Shown: positions 47,530 through 55,157 of the stretch, piece by piece | Layout: every line of letters begins with the position of its first letter | Position numbering within the stretch: the first letter of the stretch is position 1 | Virus record (IMG/VR): IMGVR_UViG_3300018432_000014 | Coordinates: 1 to 64,000 of that record | Reading direction: 5' to 3' (one strand) | DNA length: 64,000 bases | Source: a virus | The notes under the pieces: generated by a model | The model's input: the letters and a program-made list of their open reading frames with translations, nothing else | Database searches by the model: none | Told to the model about the DNA's origin: nothing | Translations under genes and position numbers: made by a program

Positions 47530-48459
47530 GTGAGCACGACGATGAAAACGCTTGGTTTCGGGATTGAGATTGAGACCGTAGGTCTCCGCCGCACGGCGAT
47601 TGCCGCTGCGATTGCATCGGTGCTCGGCACCGACTCGCACGGCGGCGAGACGGCGACCGACTCGCTCGGTCGCACTTGGAAGGTTGTGCCCGATGGCAGC
47701 CTTGCAGGCGGCTACGACAACAGCGGCGAGATCGTCTCGCCCAAACTCACCTACGCCGACCTCGACACGTTGCAGGCGATTGTGCGTGCAGTGCGCGCAG
47801 CTGGCGCGCGGGTCGATGCCTCTTGCGGCATTCACGTGCACATCGACAGCTCGGTCTTTACGGCTAAGTCGGTCGTGAATCTCGTCAAGATCGTGCACAA
47901 GCAAGAGCGCTTGATCGAGCATGCCTTGCGCATCGCGCAAAGCCGTCTCGAGCGCTACTGCCTGCCGATCGATGCTGGTTTTATTCAGCGGCTCGAGGCG
48001 AGCCCGGTTCGCACGATGGCCGACGTCTCGCGCGCTTGGTACGGCTACGACAACTCGAGCCCGACGCGCTACGACTCGAGCCGCTACCACGGCCTCAACC
48101 TCAACAGTCACTTTTTCCGCGGCACCGTTGAGTTTCGCTACTTTACGGGCTCGTTGCATGCGGGCGAGGTCAAGGCGTATGTGCAGTTTTCGCTCGCACT
48201 CGCGGCCCGCGCGCTCACGACGAAATCGGCCTCGAGCAAGCGCCGCGAATTCAACGTGTCGACCGCGAAGTACGACTTTCGCGTGCTCATGATCAAGCTC
48301 GGCCTCATCGGTGACGAGTTCAAAACGTGCCGCCTACACCTCTCGAAGCATCTCGAGGGTACGAGCGCGACGAAGCGCGCCGCGGTTGTCGCGGTTGCCG
48401 CGCCCGAGGCCGCTGCAGCCTCCGAGTCGACCGACAACGGTGCGAACCATGGCTCATAA
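47530..48459 (+). CDS. Amidoligase-family protein
   Basis: 309 residues. Hallmarks are FGIEIE (residues about 8-13), WKVVPDGSLAGGYDNSGEIV (about 52-71), the SCGIHVHID core (about 98-106), and HGLNLNSHFFRGTVEFRYF followed by HAGEVKAYVQFSLAL. This is the COOH-NH2 amidoligase (glutamine-synthetase-like) family, described by Iyer and co-workers as making amide bonds in peptides or metabolites. It is followed by two cyclotransferases that cleave gamma-glutamyl amides. Substrate unknown. Confidence 0.85.
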   Translation: MSTTMKTLGFGIEIETVGLRRTAIAAAIASVLGTDSHGGETATDSLGRTWKVVPDGSLAGGYDNSGEIVSPKLTYADLDTLQAIVRAVRAAGARVDASCGIHVHIDSSVFTAKSVVNLVKIVHKQERLIEHALRIAQSRLERYCLPIDAGFIQRLEASPVRTMADVSRAWYGYDNSSPTRYDSSRYHGLNLNSHFFRGTVEFRYFTGSLHAGEVKAYVQFSLALAARALTTKSASSKRREFNVSTAKYDFRVLMIKLGLIGDEFKTCRLHLSKHLEGTSATKRAAVVAVAAPEAAAASESTDNGANHGS

Positions 48460-48949
48460 GCCCCGCGGCAAGCGGCCGACAGCGGCCCGCAAGCTCGGTC
48501 GTGACGCACTCTACTTTGCGTATGGCTCGAACCTGAGCGCGGCTCAGATGCAGGCGCGATGTCCCGGCGCCGTGATCGAGGCCCGCGCCACGTTGACCGA
48601 CTACACGATCGCATTCGGTGGTTTCTCTGCGCGTTGGGGCGGCGGTGTCGCGAGCCTCGTACGAGTGCGCGGCGCATGCACAGAAGGTCTGATCTACCGA
48701 ATCGACCGAGACCTCATGCGCCAGCTGGATCAGTACGAGGGTGTTCCCCGCTCGTACGTACGCATCGCGAAAGAGGTACTCGACGAGCACGGCCGCCGAC
48801 GTCGCGCGCAAGTGTATCTGCAGACCGACGACGCATTCACATCCGAGTGTCTGCCCTCTGCGAGGTACTTCGCGCAGATCCTCGCCGCATACGACCGACT
48901 AGGTTTCGACACCGATCCGCTACGCGCCGCCATTGGAGGCTATCAGTGA
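48449..48949 (+). CDS. Gamma-glutamylcyclotransferase-like protein 1
   Basis: 166 residues starting 11 nt before the amidoligase stop. LYFAYGSNLSAAQMQARCPG (about 20-39) is the substrate loop, and QLDQYEGVPRSYVRIAKEV carries the conserved acidic residue. A basic N-terminal extension precedes it. These enzymes remove gamma-glutamyl groups as 5-oxoproline, so it may reverse or trim the amidoligase product. Confidence 0.82.
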   Translation: MAHKPRGKRPTAARKLGRDALYFAYGSNLSAAQMQARCPGAVIEARATLTDYTIAFGGFSARWGGGVASLVRVRGACTEGLIYRIDRDLMRQLDQYEGVPRSYVRIAKEVLDEHGRRRRAQVYLQTDDAFTSECLPSARYFAQILAAYDRLGFDTDPLRAAIGGYQ

Positions 48950-49314
48950 CGACGATCGTGTTTGTGTACGGCTCGCTCCTTGCAGGGCAGGGCAATCACC
49001 GAGTGCTGCGCACGGCTCGCTTCGTCGGGCGCGCGCAGACCGCGCCCGAGTACACCATGCATTCGCTAGGCGGGTTTCCGGGCGTTGTGAGCGGCGGCAG
49101 CACCCCGATCGAGGGCGAGTGCTACGAGGTCGACGGCCCGACGCTCGAGGCTTTAGACCGGCTTGAGGGACACCCAAGTTTCTACCGCCGAACGCGGATT
49201 GTGCTAGAGGACAAGATGTCGGTTGAAATCTACTTGCTCACTTCCGAGCAAGTCGACGAGCTGCCGATCGTGGTTTCGGGTTGCTGGTTACAGTACCGAC
49301 AGGGGCAAAGATGA
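48946..49314 (+). CDS. Gamma-glutamylcyclotransferase/AIG2-like protein 2
   Basis: 122 residues, GTG start overlapping the previous gene. TIVFVYGSLLAGQGNHRVL (about 3-21) and LDRLEGHPSFYRRTRIVL are AIG2/GGCT hallmarks, a second and divergent copy. It is a compact version without extension. Confidence 0.82.
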   Translation: MTTIVFVYGSLLAGQGNHRVLRTARFVGRAQTAPEYTMHSLGGFPGVVSGGSTPIEGECYEVDGPTLEALDRLEGHPSFYRRTRIVLEDKMSVEIYLLTSEQVDELPIVVSGCWLQYRQGQR

Positions 49315-49556
49315 GAATCGAAATTCGTGATGGTCGCGTGCTGCAGGGCACGGCATTGCAGATTGTAAAAGCGATGCAGGATCTGGCATTCGGCGTCGAC
49401 GATTTTACGGTTGCGCAGTACGTCGCTTGGGTTGTCGACAACACGCTGCGCATCGAAGAGCTAGCGCTCGACGTCAAGGGCGAGACAGACGACGAGCTTG
49501 CGCAGTCGCTCGTCGACGAGATGCTGCGGCACAACTTCGCGCGAAAGCTCGACTGA
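49311..49556 (+). CDS. Conserved-type small protein of the amidoligase module
   Basis: 81 residues, ATGA-coupled. MRIEIRDGRVLQGTALQIVK and VKGETDDELAQSLVDEMLRH form a pattern that I have seen next to phage amidoligase/GGCT genes. No enzymatic motif; it may be a substrate carrier or regulator. Confidence 0.6.
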   Translation: MRIEIRDGRVLQGTALQIVKAMQDLAFGVDDFTVAQYVAWVVDNTLRIEELALDVKGETDDELAQSLVDEMLRHNFARKLD

Positions 49557-49582
49557 GACGAGTTGACAACGAGGCCCGCATC

Positions 49583-49588
49583 CGGGAC
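49583..49588 (+). promoter_or_regulatory. CGGGAC element of the gene at 49598
   Basis: CCCGCATCCGGGAC then ACTATAAGC (9 nt) then ATG; leaderless expression is predicted. Confidence 0.7.
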
Positions 49589-49597
49589 ACTATAAGC

Positions 49598-49783
49598 ATG
49601 GCTGCGAAACGTCGTCGTCGGTGTGTAGTGTGCGAGCGAGAATGCGTGCTTCTTTTGTGCGCGCGATGTTCGCGCTCATACGACAGGTCTTGTCGGAGAG
49701 ACGACTCGACGCTCGCAGCTGTCATCGAATGGGCCGCGACACGAGCCCGCAGGTTTGTGAAAGGTGATCCACGTGGCCAGTAA
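49598..49783 (+). CDS. Small zinc-knuckle protein
   Basis: 61 residues. CVVCERECVLLLCARC is a double knuckle, with a basic start MAAKRRRR. It overlaps the ligase start. Confidence 0.55.
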   Translation: MAAKRRRRCVVCERECVLLLCARCSRSYDRSCRRDDSTLAAVIEWAATRARRFVKGDPRGQ

Positions 49784-50669
49784 ACAGTTTCGCCCGATGC
49801 TCGCAGAGACGCTCGAGTCAGTGACTCAGCTTCGTTTTCCGGTGCTCGTGTCACCCAAGCTCGACGGCATTCGGTGCGTGATCCGAGAGGGCAAAGCTCT
49901 GAGCCGGAGCCTCAAACCGATCCCGAACGAAGCCGTGCGGAAGTTTCTCGAGGGCCGCCCGGAACTTGAGGGCCTCGACGGCGAGTTGATGGTCCACGGC
50001 GCGACGTTTCAGACCGTCACGAGCACGTTTATGAGCCGCTCGGGCGCGTTGCCGGGAGGTTGGTATTTCGGCGTGTTCGATGCTCTGCCGATTGTCGAGC
50101 GCGAGCCCTACACGACTCGGTTGATTCGAGCGACGGCTGCGGTCGCTGCAGCGGGCCCGCACATCGTGCTTGTCGAGCAGAGCGAGATCGCGAATGCGGA
50201 TCAGCTCGATACGTACGAGGCGAAAGCTCTCGAGCTTGGCTTCGAAGGCGTGATGATTCGTCGCGCTGCAGCGTTCTACAAGCACGGCCGTTCGACCGCG
50301 ACCGACGGCGCCTTGCTCAAGCTCAAGCGCTTTGCCGACGGCGAGGCGACGGTAATCGGCTTTGCCGAGCGCATGCACAACGGCAACATTGCGACGACGA
50401 GCGCGATCGGTCGCACGCAACGATCATCAGCGAAAGCAGGCAAGTCGCAGACGGGCTCGCTCGGTGCGTTGCTTGTGCGTGAGTGCGCGACCGGGATCGA
50501 GTTTGAGGTCGGCACCGGTTTCACCGAGTCGCAACGCCAGTCATTTTGGCGCGAGCAGACCGAGTTGCTCGGTCGCACGATCAAGTACAAGCATTTCGTG
50601 ATCGGCGCGATGCTCAAGCCGCGGTTCCCGACCTTCGTCGGCTTCCGAGCGGCCGAAGACATGGGCTAG
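49773..50669 (+). CDS. ATP-dependent DNA ligase
   Basis: 298 residues from GTG 49773 (AAAGGTGATCC upstream). The nucleotidyl-transfer lysine is in SPKLDGIR (about 28-35). Further motifs are LDGELMV (about 69), WYFGVFDAL (about 96), EGVMIRR (about 152) and LLKLKRFAD (about 178). The C-terminal OB part ends with IKYKHFVIGAMLKPRFPTFV. It is a compact phage ligase that seals nicks during replication and recombination. GTG 49764 is an alternative start. Confidence 0.9.
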   Translation: MASKQFRPMLAETLESVTQLRFPVLVSPKLDGIRCVIREGKALSRSLKPIPNEAVRKFLEGRPELEGLDGELMVHGATFQTVTSTFMSRSGALPGGWYFGVFDALPIVEREPYTTRLIRATAAVAAAGPHIVLVEQSEIANADQLDTYEAKALELGFEGVMIRRAAAFYKHGRSTATDGALLKLKRFADGEATVIGFAERMHNGNIATTSAIGRTQRSSAKAGKSQTGSLGALLVRECATGIEFEVGTGFTESQRQSFWREQTELLGRTIKYKHFVIGAMLKPRFPTFVGFRAAEDMG

Positions 50670-50834
50670 CGCGTCGCTCGAGGGCCCGAGCTGCCCGATC
50701 GCCTCGAGGCCGCTACGTCGACGAGCCCGCTCGAGGCCCGCGCCACTCAGAGCCTGCAGGCTACCGCCGATCGGCAGCTCGAGGCCCGCGCCGACCTGCA
50801 GCCCGCGCCGCTCGAGACCGCCGATCGGCTCTCG
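50670..50834. other. GC-rich spacer with repeated CTCGAG words
   Basis: 165 bases with no gene seen. Built from words like GCCCGCGCC, CTCGAGGCC and CTGCAGC, like the spacers of the other cassette array. Confidence 0.5.
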
Positions 50835-50873
50835 TGAAATACAGCTAGCGCTTTTCAAGACCTGAGCTAGAGT
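50835..50873 (+). promoter_or_regulatory. 39-bp repeated promoter
   Basis: TAGAGT, 6 nt (CTTGGT), GTG 50880. Confidence 0.85.
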
Positions 50874-50879
50874 CTTGGT

Positions 50880-51143
50880 GTGGCGAGCAAGAACAAAGAC
50901 GACGGTTATCGAGATTCGATCGACACTGCCGCGTATGAATGCGATCAGGCGAAAGCAGGTCGACCTGAGCGCAGTTGGGCAGATGCAATCGATGCGCGTG
51001 CTGATCAGGTTGAGGCTGAACAACTTCTTCCCGAGCTATCTAGCGCCAAACGGATCCGCGTCGTTCGGCACATGCGCGACACTGCCGAGGCGAAACGTCG
51101 GCCGGTTGCCGAAGGGCTGACGTGGTTGAGAAAACGACAGTAA
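50880..51143 (+). CDS. Small leaderless hypothetical protein
   Basis: 87 residues, GTG start, basic (MASKNKDDGYRDSIDTAAYE...). Helical and charged. No family. Confidence 0.6.
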   Translation: MASKNKDDGYRDSIDTAAYECDQAKAGRPERSWADAIDARADQVEAEQLLPELSSAKRIRVVRHMRDTAEAKRRPVAEGLTWLRKRQ

Positions 51144-51156
51144 TCGCGAGCGGTTG

Positions 51157-51195
51157 TGAAATACCGCTAGCGCTTTTCAAGACCTGAGCTAGAGT
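51157..51195 (+). promoter_or_regulatory. 39-bp repeated promoter
   Basis: TAGAGT, 6 nt, GTG 51202. Confidence 0.85.
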
Positions 51196-51201
51196 CTTGG
51201 T

Positions 51202-51447
51202 GTGGGCAACAAAACGAAAACGAAACGAATCTCACCAACGTACAAAGACCGTGGAATCGTGGCGCATGTGACGATCGTCGCGCGTCGGGGCAGTCAGCGA
51301 GGGCTCGGCACGGGCTCGCGATACAACGTATGCGGCGCAGAGCTAACCGCCTACGACATGAGCGTTGCAGAAGCCAAGGGCGAGAAGCTCGCAGGCATGC
51401 TCGAAGAGTGGCTCACATGCCCGGCATGTCGTGCGCTCGAAAAGTGA
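51202..51447 (+). CDS. Small leaderless Cys-containing protein
   Basis: 81 residues (MGNKTKTKRISPTYKDR...). VCGAELTAYD and CPACRALEK may pair in a zinc site. Same promoter architecture as its neighbours. Confidence 0.6.
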   Translation: MGNKTKTKRISPTYKDRGIVAHVTIVARRGSQRGLGTGSRYNVCGAELTAYDMSVAEAKGEKLAGMLEEWLTCPACRALEK

Positions 51448-51457
51448 GAGGCCCGCG

Positions 51458-51478
51458 CCGCTCGAGATTCTCGAGCGG
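51458..51478. terminator. Perfect GC hairpin between cassettes
   Basis: CCGCTCGAG, loop ATT, CTCGAGCGG, after the stop at 51447; identical in sequence to 32874-32894. Confidence 0.55.
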
Positions 51479-51491
51479 CTGCCGGGGCTTG

Positions 51492-51530
51492 TGAAATACC
51501 GCTAGCATTTTTCAAGACCTGAGCTAGAGT
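51492..51530 (+). promoter_or_regulatory. 39-bp repeated promoter
   Basis: TAGAGT, then 6 nt to a GTG (51537) in a frame with poor protein content; the likely gene starts at ATG 51569 in another frame. Confidence 0.8.
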
Positions 51531-51568
51531 CTTGTTGTGGGCACGAGAGCCCCGAGACGGAGTCGAAG

Positions 51569-51817
51569 ATGTCGGAACAGAGCAACTATTACGAGAACTA
51601 CTGCCGCGCCGGTGCTTTTGCGAGCGAGGATGCCGACGAGTGCGGTTGTCGCGGATCAGGTTGGTTTCTGTCGGAGGTCGACACGTGGCACGAGTGCCCG
51701 GTGCATTACGTAGCCGGTCAACGTCACCCCGAAGACGGTGATGTCTTCGAGGGCCCGACACAAGCTGCCCCGGTCGCGGTCGCGGTTGCTGCAAACGACG
51801 ACGACATCCTGTTTTGA
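51569..51817 (+). CDS. Small hypothetical protein
   Basis: 82 residues (MSEQSNYYENYCRAGAFASE...), acidic and Cys-containing (ECGCRGSGWF). CGGAG lies before the ATG. A leaderless frame would start at 51537 but gives an Arg-rich shadow protein. Confidence 0.6.
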   Translation: MSEQSNYYENYCRAGAFASEDADECGCRGSGWFLSEVDTWHECPVHYVAGQRHPEDGDVFEGPTQAAPVAVAVAANDDDILF

Positions 51818-51879
51818 GATTTTGCCGACGGGCCGGGGAACACCCCGGCTCTCTGGCGAACACTCAGGAGCAAGACGAC

Positions 51880-52224
51880 ATGAGCAAGAATCGCAGAGCG
51901 TTTTTCGTACGGTCGACGACTCGGATCGATCGACCCGAGCTGCGAGGCCCGACATTCTACCCTGTCGTGCCTGGCACGCGTTGCCAGAACCTTGACCGGT
52001 TCTCGACCGCAAAGGCAGCTCGTGAGCGCATGGTCGCATTGCTCGCAGGCATCGACGACTCGGCGGGCGAGTACATCTCGAGCGTCGACGCGTACTCGGT
52101 TGAGATTCGGACCACGATCAACGAGCACGGTCGTGAGGTCGTGACGGAGATTGGTAGGCGGCATTACCTTTGCCCGATGCAGTTGCGAGCGCGCGCAGAC
52201 GGCACCGAGCAAGTGACTGCCTAA
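51880..52224 (+). CDS. Hypothetical protein
   Basis: 114 residues, good AGGAG site. Basic N-terminus (MSKNRRAFFVRSTTRIDRPE) and strands (YISSVDAYSVEIRTTI). No family recognised. Confidence 0.6.
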   Translation: MSKNRRAFFVRSTTRIDRPELRGPTFYPVVPGTRCQNLDRFSTAKAARERMVALLAGIDDSAGEYISSVDAYSVEIRTTINEHGREVVTEIGRRHYLCPMQLRARADGTEQVTA

Positions 52225-52298
52225 GCACCGACATCTCGGTTCGAGTGATCGACCCGTTCGTTTTACCGCAAGCACTGGATCGTCTGACGTCGGTAGGT

Positions 52299-52304
52299 GT
52301 CCCG
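52299..52304. promoter_or_regulatory. GTCCCG element in the spacer before the nuclease gene
   Basis: GGTGTCCCGGATACGG. No gene starts at the expected distance on either strand; it may be an operator for the gene at 52501. Confidence 0.4.
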
Positions 52305-52500
52305 GATACGGTTTGCATGACGTCGATCAACTAGGGCTCGGATCGTAATCGCGATCCGATCGTTTGTTGCCTTGACCCTGTCGCGCGATCGTCGGTAAAC
52401 CGCAGAGCAGTCGCGCCGGTGTTAGCGTGGCCACGGATCGCGGGTCGTGGTGATCCTCGCGGTTGCAGCGAATACATCCGAGCAACGGAGATCGTTGATC

Positions 52501-53481
52501 ATGGCGAGAGCAAAGCTGCCGACGGGCATGTTTGGTTCCGAGGCAGAGCTGTGCGAGTTGCTCGCGAAGGTAGCTCGCGCCGCAGGGTTTCTCGTGCACG
52601 CCGAGGTCGGCTGTTGGGACATGGTCATCGTGTCGCGCGAGACCGGTCTGCAGTGCGGCGTTCAGGCGAAGTTGAGACCGAGCGTTGATGTCTTGGCTCA
52701 GGCGTTCGGTACCGATTCGCACGAGCCCGGGCCCTCGGTGCATGCGGTGCTCGTACCGGTGCCCTCGAGAGCATTCCTGCAGGTCGCAGCGCGGCTCGAC
52801 GTGATGGTGATCCAAGGCGTGACGCTCGACCGCTTCGACTTGGCGAGCGCAGTCTCGAGGGCGCCTCGTTGGCAGCACAAGGCGCCGCTCTGGGTGCCCG
52901 ACGTCGAGATCATCACGCCGGCCGGGGTAGCGAGCCCGCGCAAGGTCACCGAATGGAAGGTCAACGCGGTCAAGTTGTGCTTGCTGCTTCGCGAGCGCGA
53001 ATACGTGACGACGTCAGACATGCGGCGACTCGGACAGAATCGATCGTGGTGGTTCATGCGATCGGCGCCGATCCTCGTGCGCTCGGAACACGAGTCGCGA
53101 CAAGCCCGCTATGTCTTCGCGGATCCCTCGAGCCCTCTCGTGCCGGATCTTCGCTGGCCCGAGATCGTGACAGCTCTGCAGATCGGTGAGCGCAACCTTC
53201 GCGACCGAGAGGCGCGCGAGCTGGAGATCATCGAGTCGATCGCCGCTCACGCGTTGCCGCCGCAATCGTCGACGCCATCGCCTGTCATCGTGCCGAGAGG
53301 TCGACCGCGAGTGCGCACGAAGGTCGAACAAAATGTTCCCCGGCAGTCGATGCTGCCGCCGCCGATGGGCAACGCGTCAGACTTCGAGCCCGTCTCGGAG
53401 CGGATCCTCAAGCCGCCCGCGAATGCTCGGCACGCACTCGCATGTGTCGAGCCTCTCGCCAAGCGACGCGCGCGCGCCTGA
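52501..53481 (+). CDS. Putative PD-(D/E)XK nuclease-like protein
   Basis: 326 residues from ATG 52501 after GGAGATC. Early segment GFLVHAEVGCWDMVIVSRET followed by GLQCGVQAKLRPS has the D...Q-x-K spacing of PD-(D/E)XK enzymes, but the fold cannot be verified here. The second half is helical with winged-HTH-like WKVNAVKLCLLLREREYVTT, then a basic RGRPRVRTK patch. It may be a DNA-cutting or DNA-binding accessory protein. Confidence 0.45.
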   Translation: MARAKLPTGMFGSEAELCELLAKVARAAGFLVHAEVGCWDMVIVSRETGLQCGVQAKLRPSVDVLAQAFGTDSHEPGPSVHAVLVPVPSRAFLQVAARLDVMVIQGVTLDRFDLASAVSRAPRWQHKAPLWVPDVEIITPAGVASPRKVTEWKVNAVKLCLLLREREYVTTSDMRRLGQNRSWWFMRSAPILVRSEHESRQARYVFADPSSPLVPDLRWPEIVTALQIGERNLRDREARELEIIESIAAHALPPQSSTPSPVIVPRGRPRVRTKVEQNVPRQSMLPPPMGNASDFEPVSERILKPPANARHALACVEPLAKRRARA

Positions 53482-53569
53482 GATTGCGCGCGAGCATGTC
53501 TGCGTCGCCACTCTGATCGGAATACCGTGCAAGGGACCCTCCTAGGTCTCGGGTGATCGGTGCGTGATT

Positions 53570-53600
53570 GGCGAGGCCCTTTTCAGACAAGGGCCTCGCC
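53570..53600. terminator. 12-bp perfect hairpin downstream of the nuclease-like gene
   Basis: GGCGAGGCCCTT with a 7-nt loop and its complement. It ends 25 nt before the next gene. Confidence 0.55.
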
Positions 53601-53625
53601 TGTCATTTCGATCGGGAGGTCGTTT

Positions 53626-54042
53626 GTGAAACGTCGACATGCGGTCAACATCGACGATCGCCGTTGGGGCCGAGTGCCTCGCTTCCAATGCAGCGGCAAG
53701 ATCCTGCGAGACGCGCGCGAGAGCGCATCGCTCACGTTGCGAGTCGTGAGCGACAGCACGGGGATCGCAGGCTGCTCAATCAGCGACATGGAGCGCGGCA
53801 TCGTGGCAACGCCTCTGCATCACGTGCACGTGCTCTGTCGCAGTCTGAAGCTCGATCAGGCGAAGCTCGTCGAAGCCATTTTGCAAGACAAACTTTTCGA
53901 GGTCGGGTTGCTCGGCTTCGAGGTGCGTGTGGCCCCGGGGCCACACGGCCCGATCGCAGCGCCCGAGCCGACCGAGGTGGTTGACCGGCCCGGCTCATCT
54001 GAGCCCGCTAGCGGCTCGCAGACGGGCTCGAGGAGGTCGTAG
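53626..54042 (+). CDS. XRE-like HTH protein
   Basis: 138 residues, GTG start after GGGAGGTCG. ILRDARESASLTLRVVSDST, then GIAGCSISDMERGIVATPLH and CRSLKLDQAKLVEAIL fit a Cro/C1-type HTH. A copy of the 20-bp palindrome inside the gene encodes RVAPGPHG in its tail. Confidence 0.65.
   Translation: MKRRHAVNIDDRRWGRVPRFQCSGKILRDARESASLTLRVVSDSTGIAGCSISDMERGIVATPLHHVHVLCRSLKLDQAKLVEAILQDKLFEVGLLGFEVRVAPGPHGPIAAPEPTEVVDRPGSSEPASGSQTGSRRS
53927..53946. repeat. 20-bp palindrome copy 8 (inside a gene)
   Basis: GTGTGGCCCC/GGGGCCACAC, a perfect palindrome inside the XRE-like gene, encoding RVAPGPHG. Confidence 0.85.
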
Positions 54043-54154
54043 CGCTAGGTCGCCACGTCTACCAGGCTGCAGCCGTCAAAACGTCTCGCAGAGGCCCGGT
54101 GAGCCGATGTGGGACATGGCTATGCTGAGAGCGCTAGACAGCGGGCCCCTGATG

Positions 54155-54160
54155 CGGGAC
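54155..54160 (+). promoter_or_regulatory. CGGGAC element antisense to the sigma-like gene
   Basis: GATGCGGGACACTAATGGT then GTG 54170 (9 nt). It reads into a plus-strand frame that is antisense to the sigma-region-4 gene, so an antisense RNA is possible. Confidence 0.5.
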
Positions 54161-54184
54161 ACTAATGGTGTGACGGGACTACGT

Positions 54185-54766
54185 TCAGCCTTGCGCAACG
54201 CTAGCAGGCGCAGCCGCTTGTGCAGCACGCAACCAAGCTGCCGCGGCGGCACTCGGGCGCTTGCGTCGACGCGTGCTCTCGCAGACGGCGCAGAGAGTCT
54301 GTCGCCCGGTCTTGCGTACGTAAGCCTCGCCACACTTGCGACAATCAGGCGTTGCGATCGTTTGAGTACCGAGCCAAGTGACATCGCCTCCGGTGTTGTC
54401 GGCGATTTTACTCAGAGCCATGTTTTCGATCTGCCGCACTCGCTCGCGTGTGATGCACATGACACGGCCAATTTCTTCGAGCGTCATGCCGAAAGGGTGC
54501 TCGCTTACGGCACGTTGCGCGGCGGGGTGCATTTCCCATTCGAGATCCGACCACGGATCGGGTATGTGCGCCGGGGCTCGACCGCGTCTCGGTGCGGGTC
54601 TTTGGGGACAGACCTCTGGCACGGATTGAGATGTCGCAGCGATCGGCGTTTTTCGGATGCGAATCTTGTACGGCACGTCAGACGTTTTAGTGGCTACCGC
54701 AATGTGGGAGCTAGGTGCTCCAGCTATTGCGCGGGCGATTTTGGTTGCACATAAACGAGTCTTCAA
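54185..54766 (-). CDS. Sigma-70 region 4-like transcription factor with zinc knuckle
   Basis: 193 residues. GMTLEEIGRVMCITRERVRQ followed by IENMALSKIADN is nearly identical in pattern to region 4.2 of primary sigma factors, which recognises the -35 box. A zinc-binding CRKCGEAYVR...CAVC site and Arg-rich helix follow. Region 2 is absent, so it may bind host RNA polymerase or another sigma factor. The TTG start at 54766 is uncertain. Confidence 0.7.
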   Translation of the reverse strand: MKTRLCATKIARAIAGAPSSHIAVATKTSDVPYKIRIRKTPIAATSQSVPEVCPQRPAPRRGRAPAHIPDPWSDLEWEMHPAAQRAVSEHPFGMTLEEIGRVMCITRERVRQIENMALSKIADNTGGDVTWLGTQTIATPDCRKCGEAYVRKTGRQTLCAVCESTRRRKRPSAAAAAWLRAAQAAAPASVAQG

Positions 54767-54809
54767 GAGGGACGCCTAACGGCCCGCATCGGGCACGAGA
54801 CGAAAGATC

Positions 54810-55157
54810 ATGAGAAAAGTATTGTTGTTGAGTGCGATTCGGATGGTGCGCGGCGACAAGGCGGCTTTAGAAGAGATTCTGCGCGCTCTGCGCAAGACGT
54901 CCGGAAATATGCGGCAAGCCTGTGAGCAACTCGGGCTCGGCAAATCGTCGATGTACCGGCTCATCGAAGAGCTTGGTGCGCGAGACGCGGTCGACGCTCT
55001 GATCGAAGCGAAGGGCTACAAGATCAAGGGCCGCGACAAGGATCGCGCAGTCGAGCCGGCTCGTAAGCGCAAGGCTTCTGTGACGACTCTCAAGACGAAG
55101 CCCGAGCCCGTAGCTGCACCGGGCCCGCGCGCTCGCGTCAAAAAGGCGTCTGCGTGA
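54810..55157 (+). CDS. Fis-type HTH protein
   Basis: 115 residues. ILRALRKTSGNMRQACEQLG, then GKSSMYRLIEELGARDAVDA, is the Fis-family HTH. The C-terminus is Lys/Arg/Pro-rich. A candidate regulator of the local promoters. GTG-coupled to the next gene. Confidence 0.7.
   Translation: MRKVLLLSAIRMVRGDKAALEEILRALRKTSGNMRQACEQLGLGKSSMYRLIEELGARDAVDALIEAKGYKIKGRDKDRAVEPARKRKASVTTLKTKPEPVAAPGPRARVKKASA

Noticed and set aside
31200-51530. CRISPR array
   Set aside because: The repeated 39-bp units are separated by genes of very different lengths and have promoter features; there are no regular spacers and no cas genes.
53927-54754. A 275-codon plus-strand frame opposite the sigma-like gene
   Set aside because: The minus strand encodes a clear sigma region 4.2 and zinc knuckle; the plus-strand product is Arg/Ser/Leu-rich shadow.
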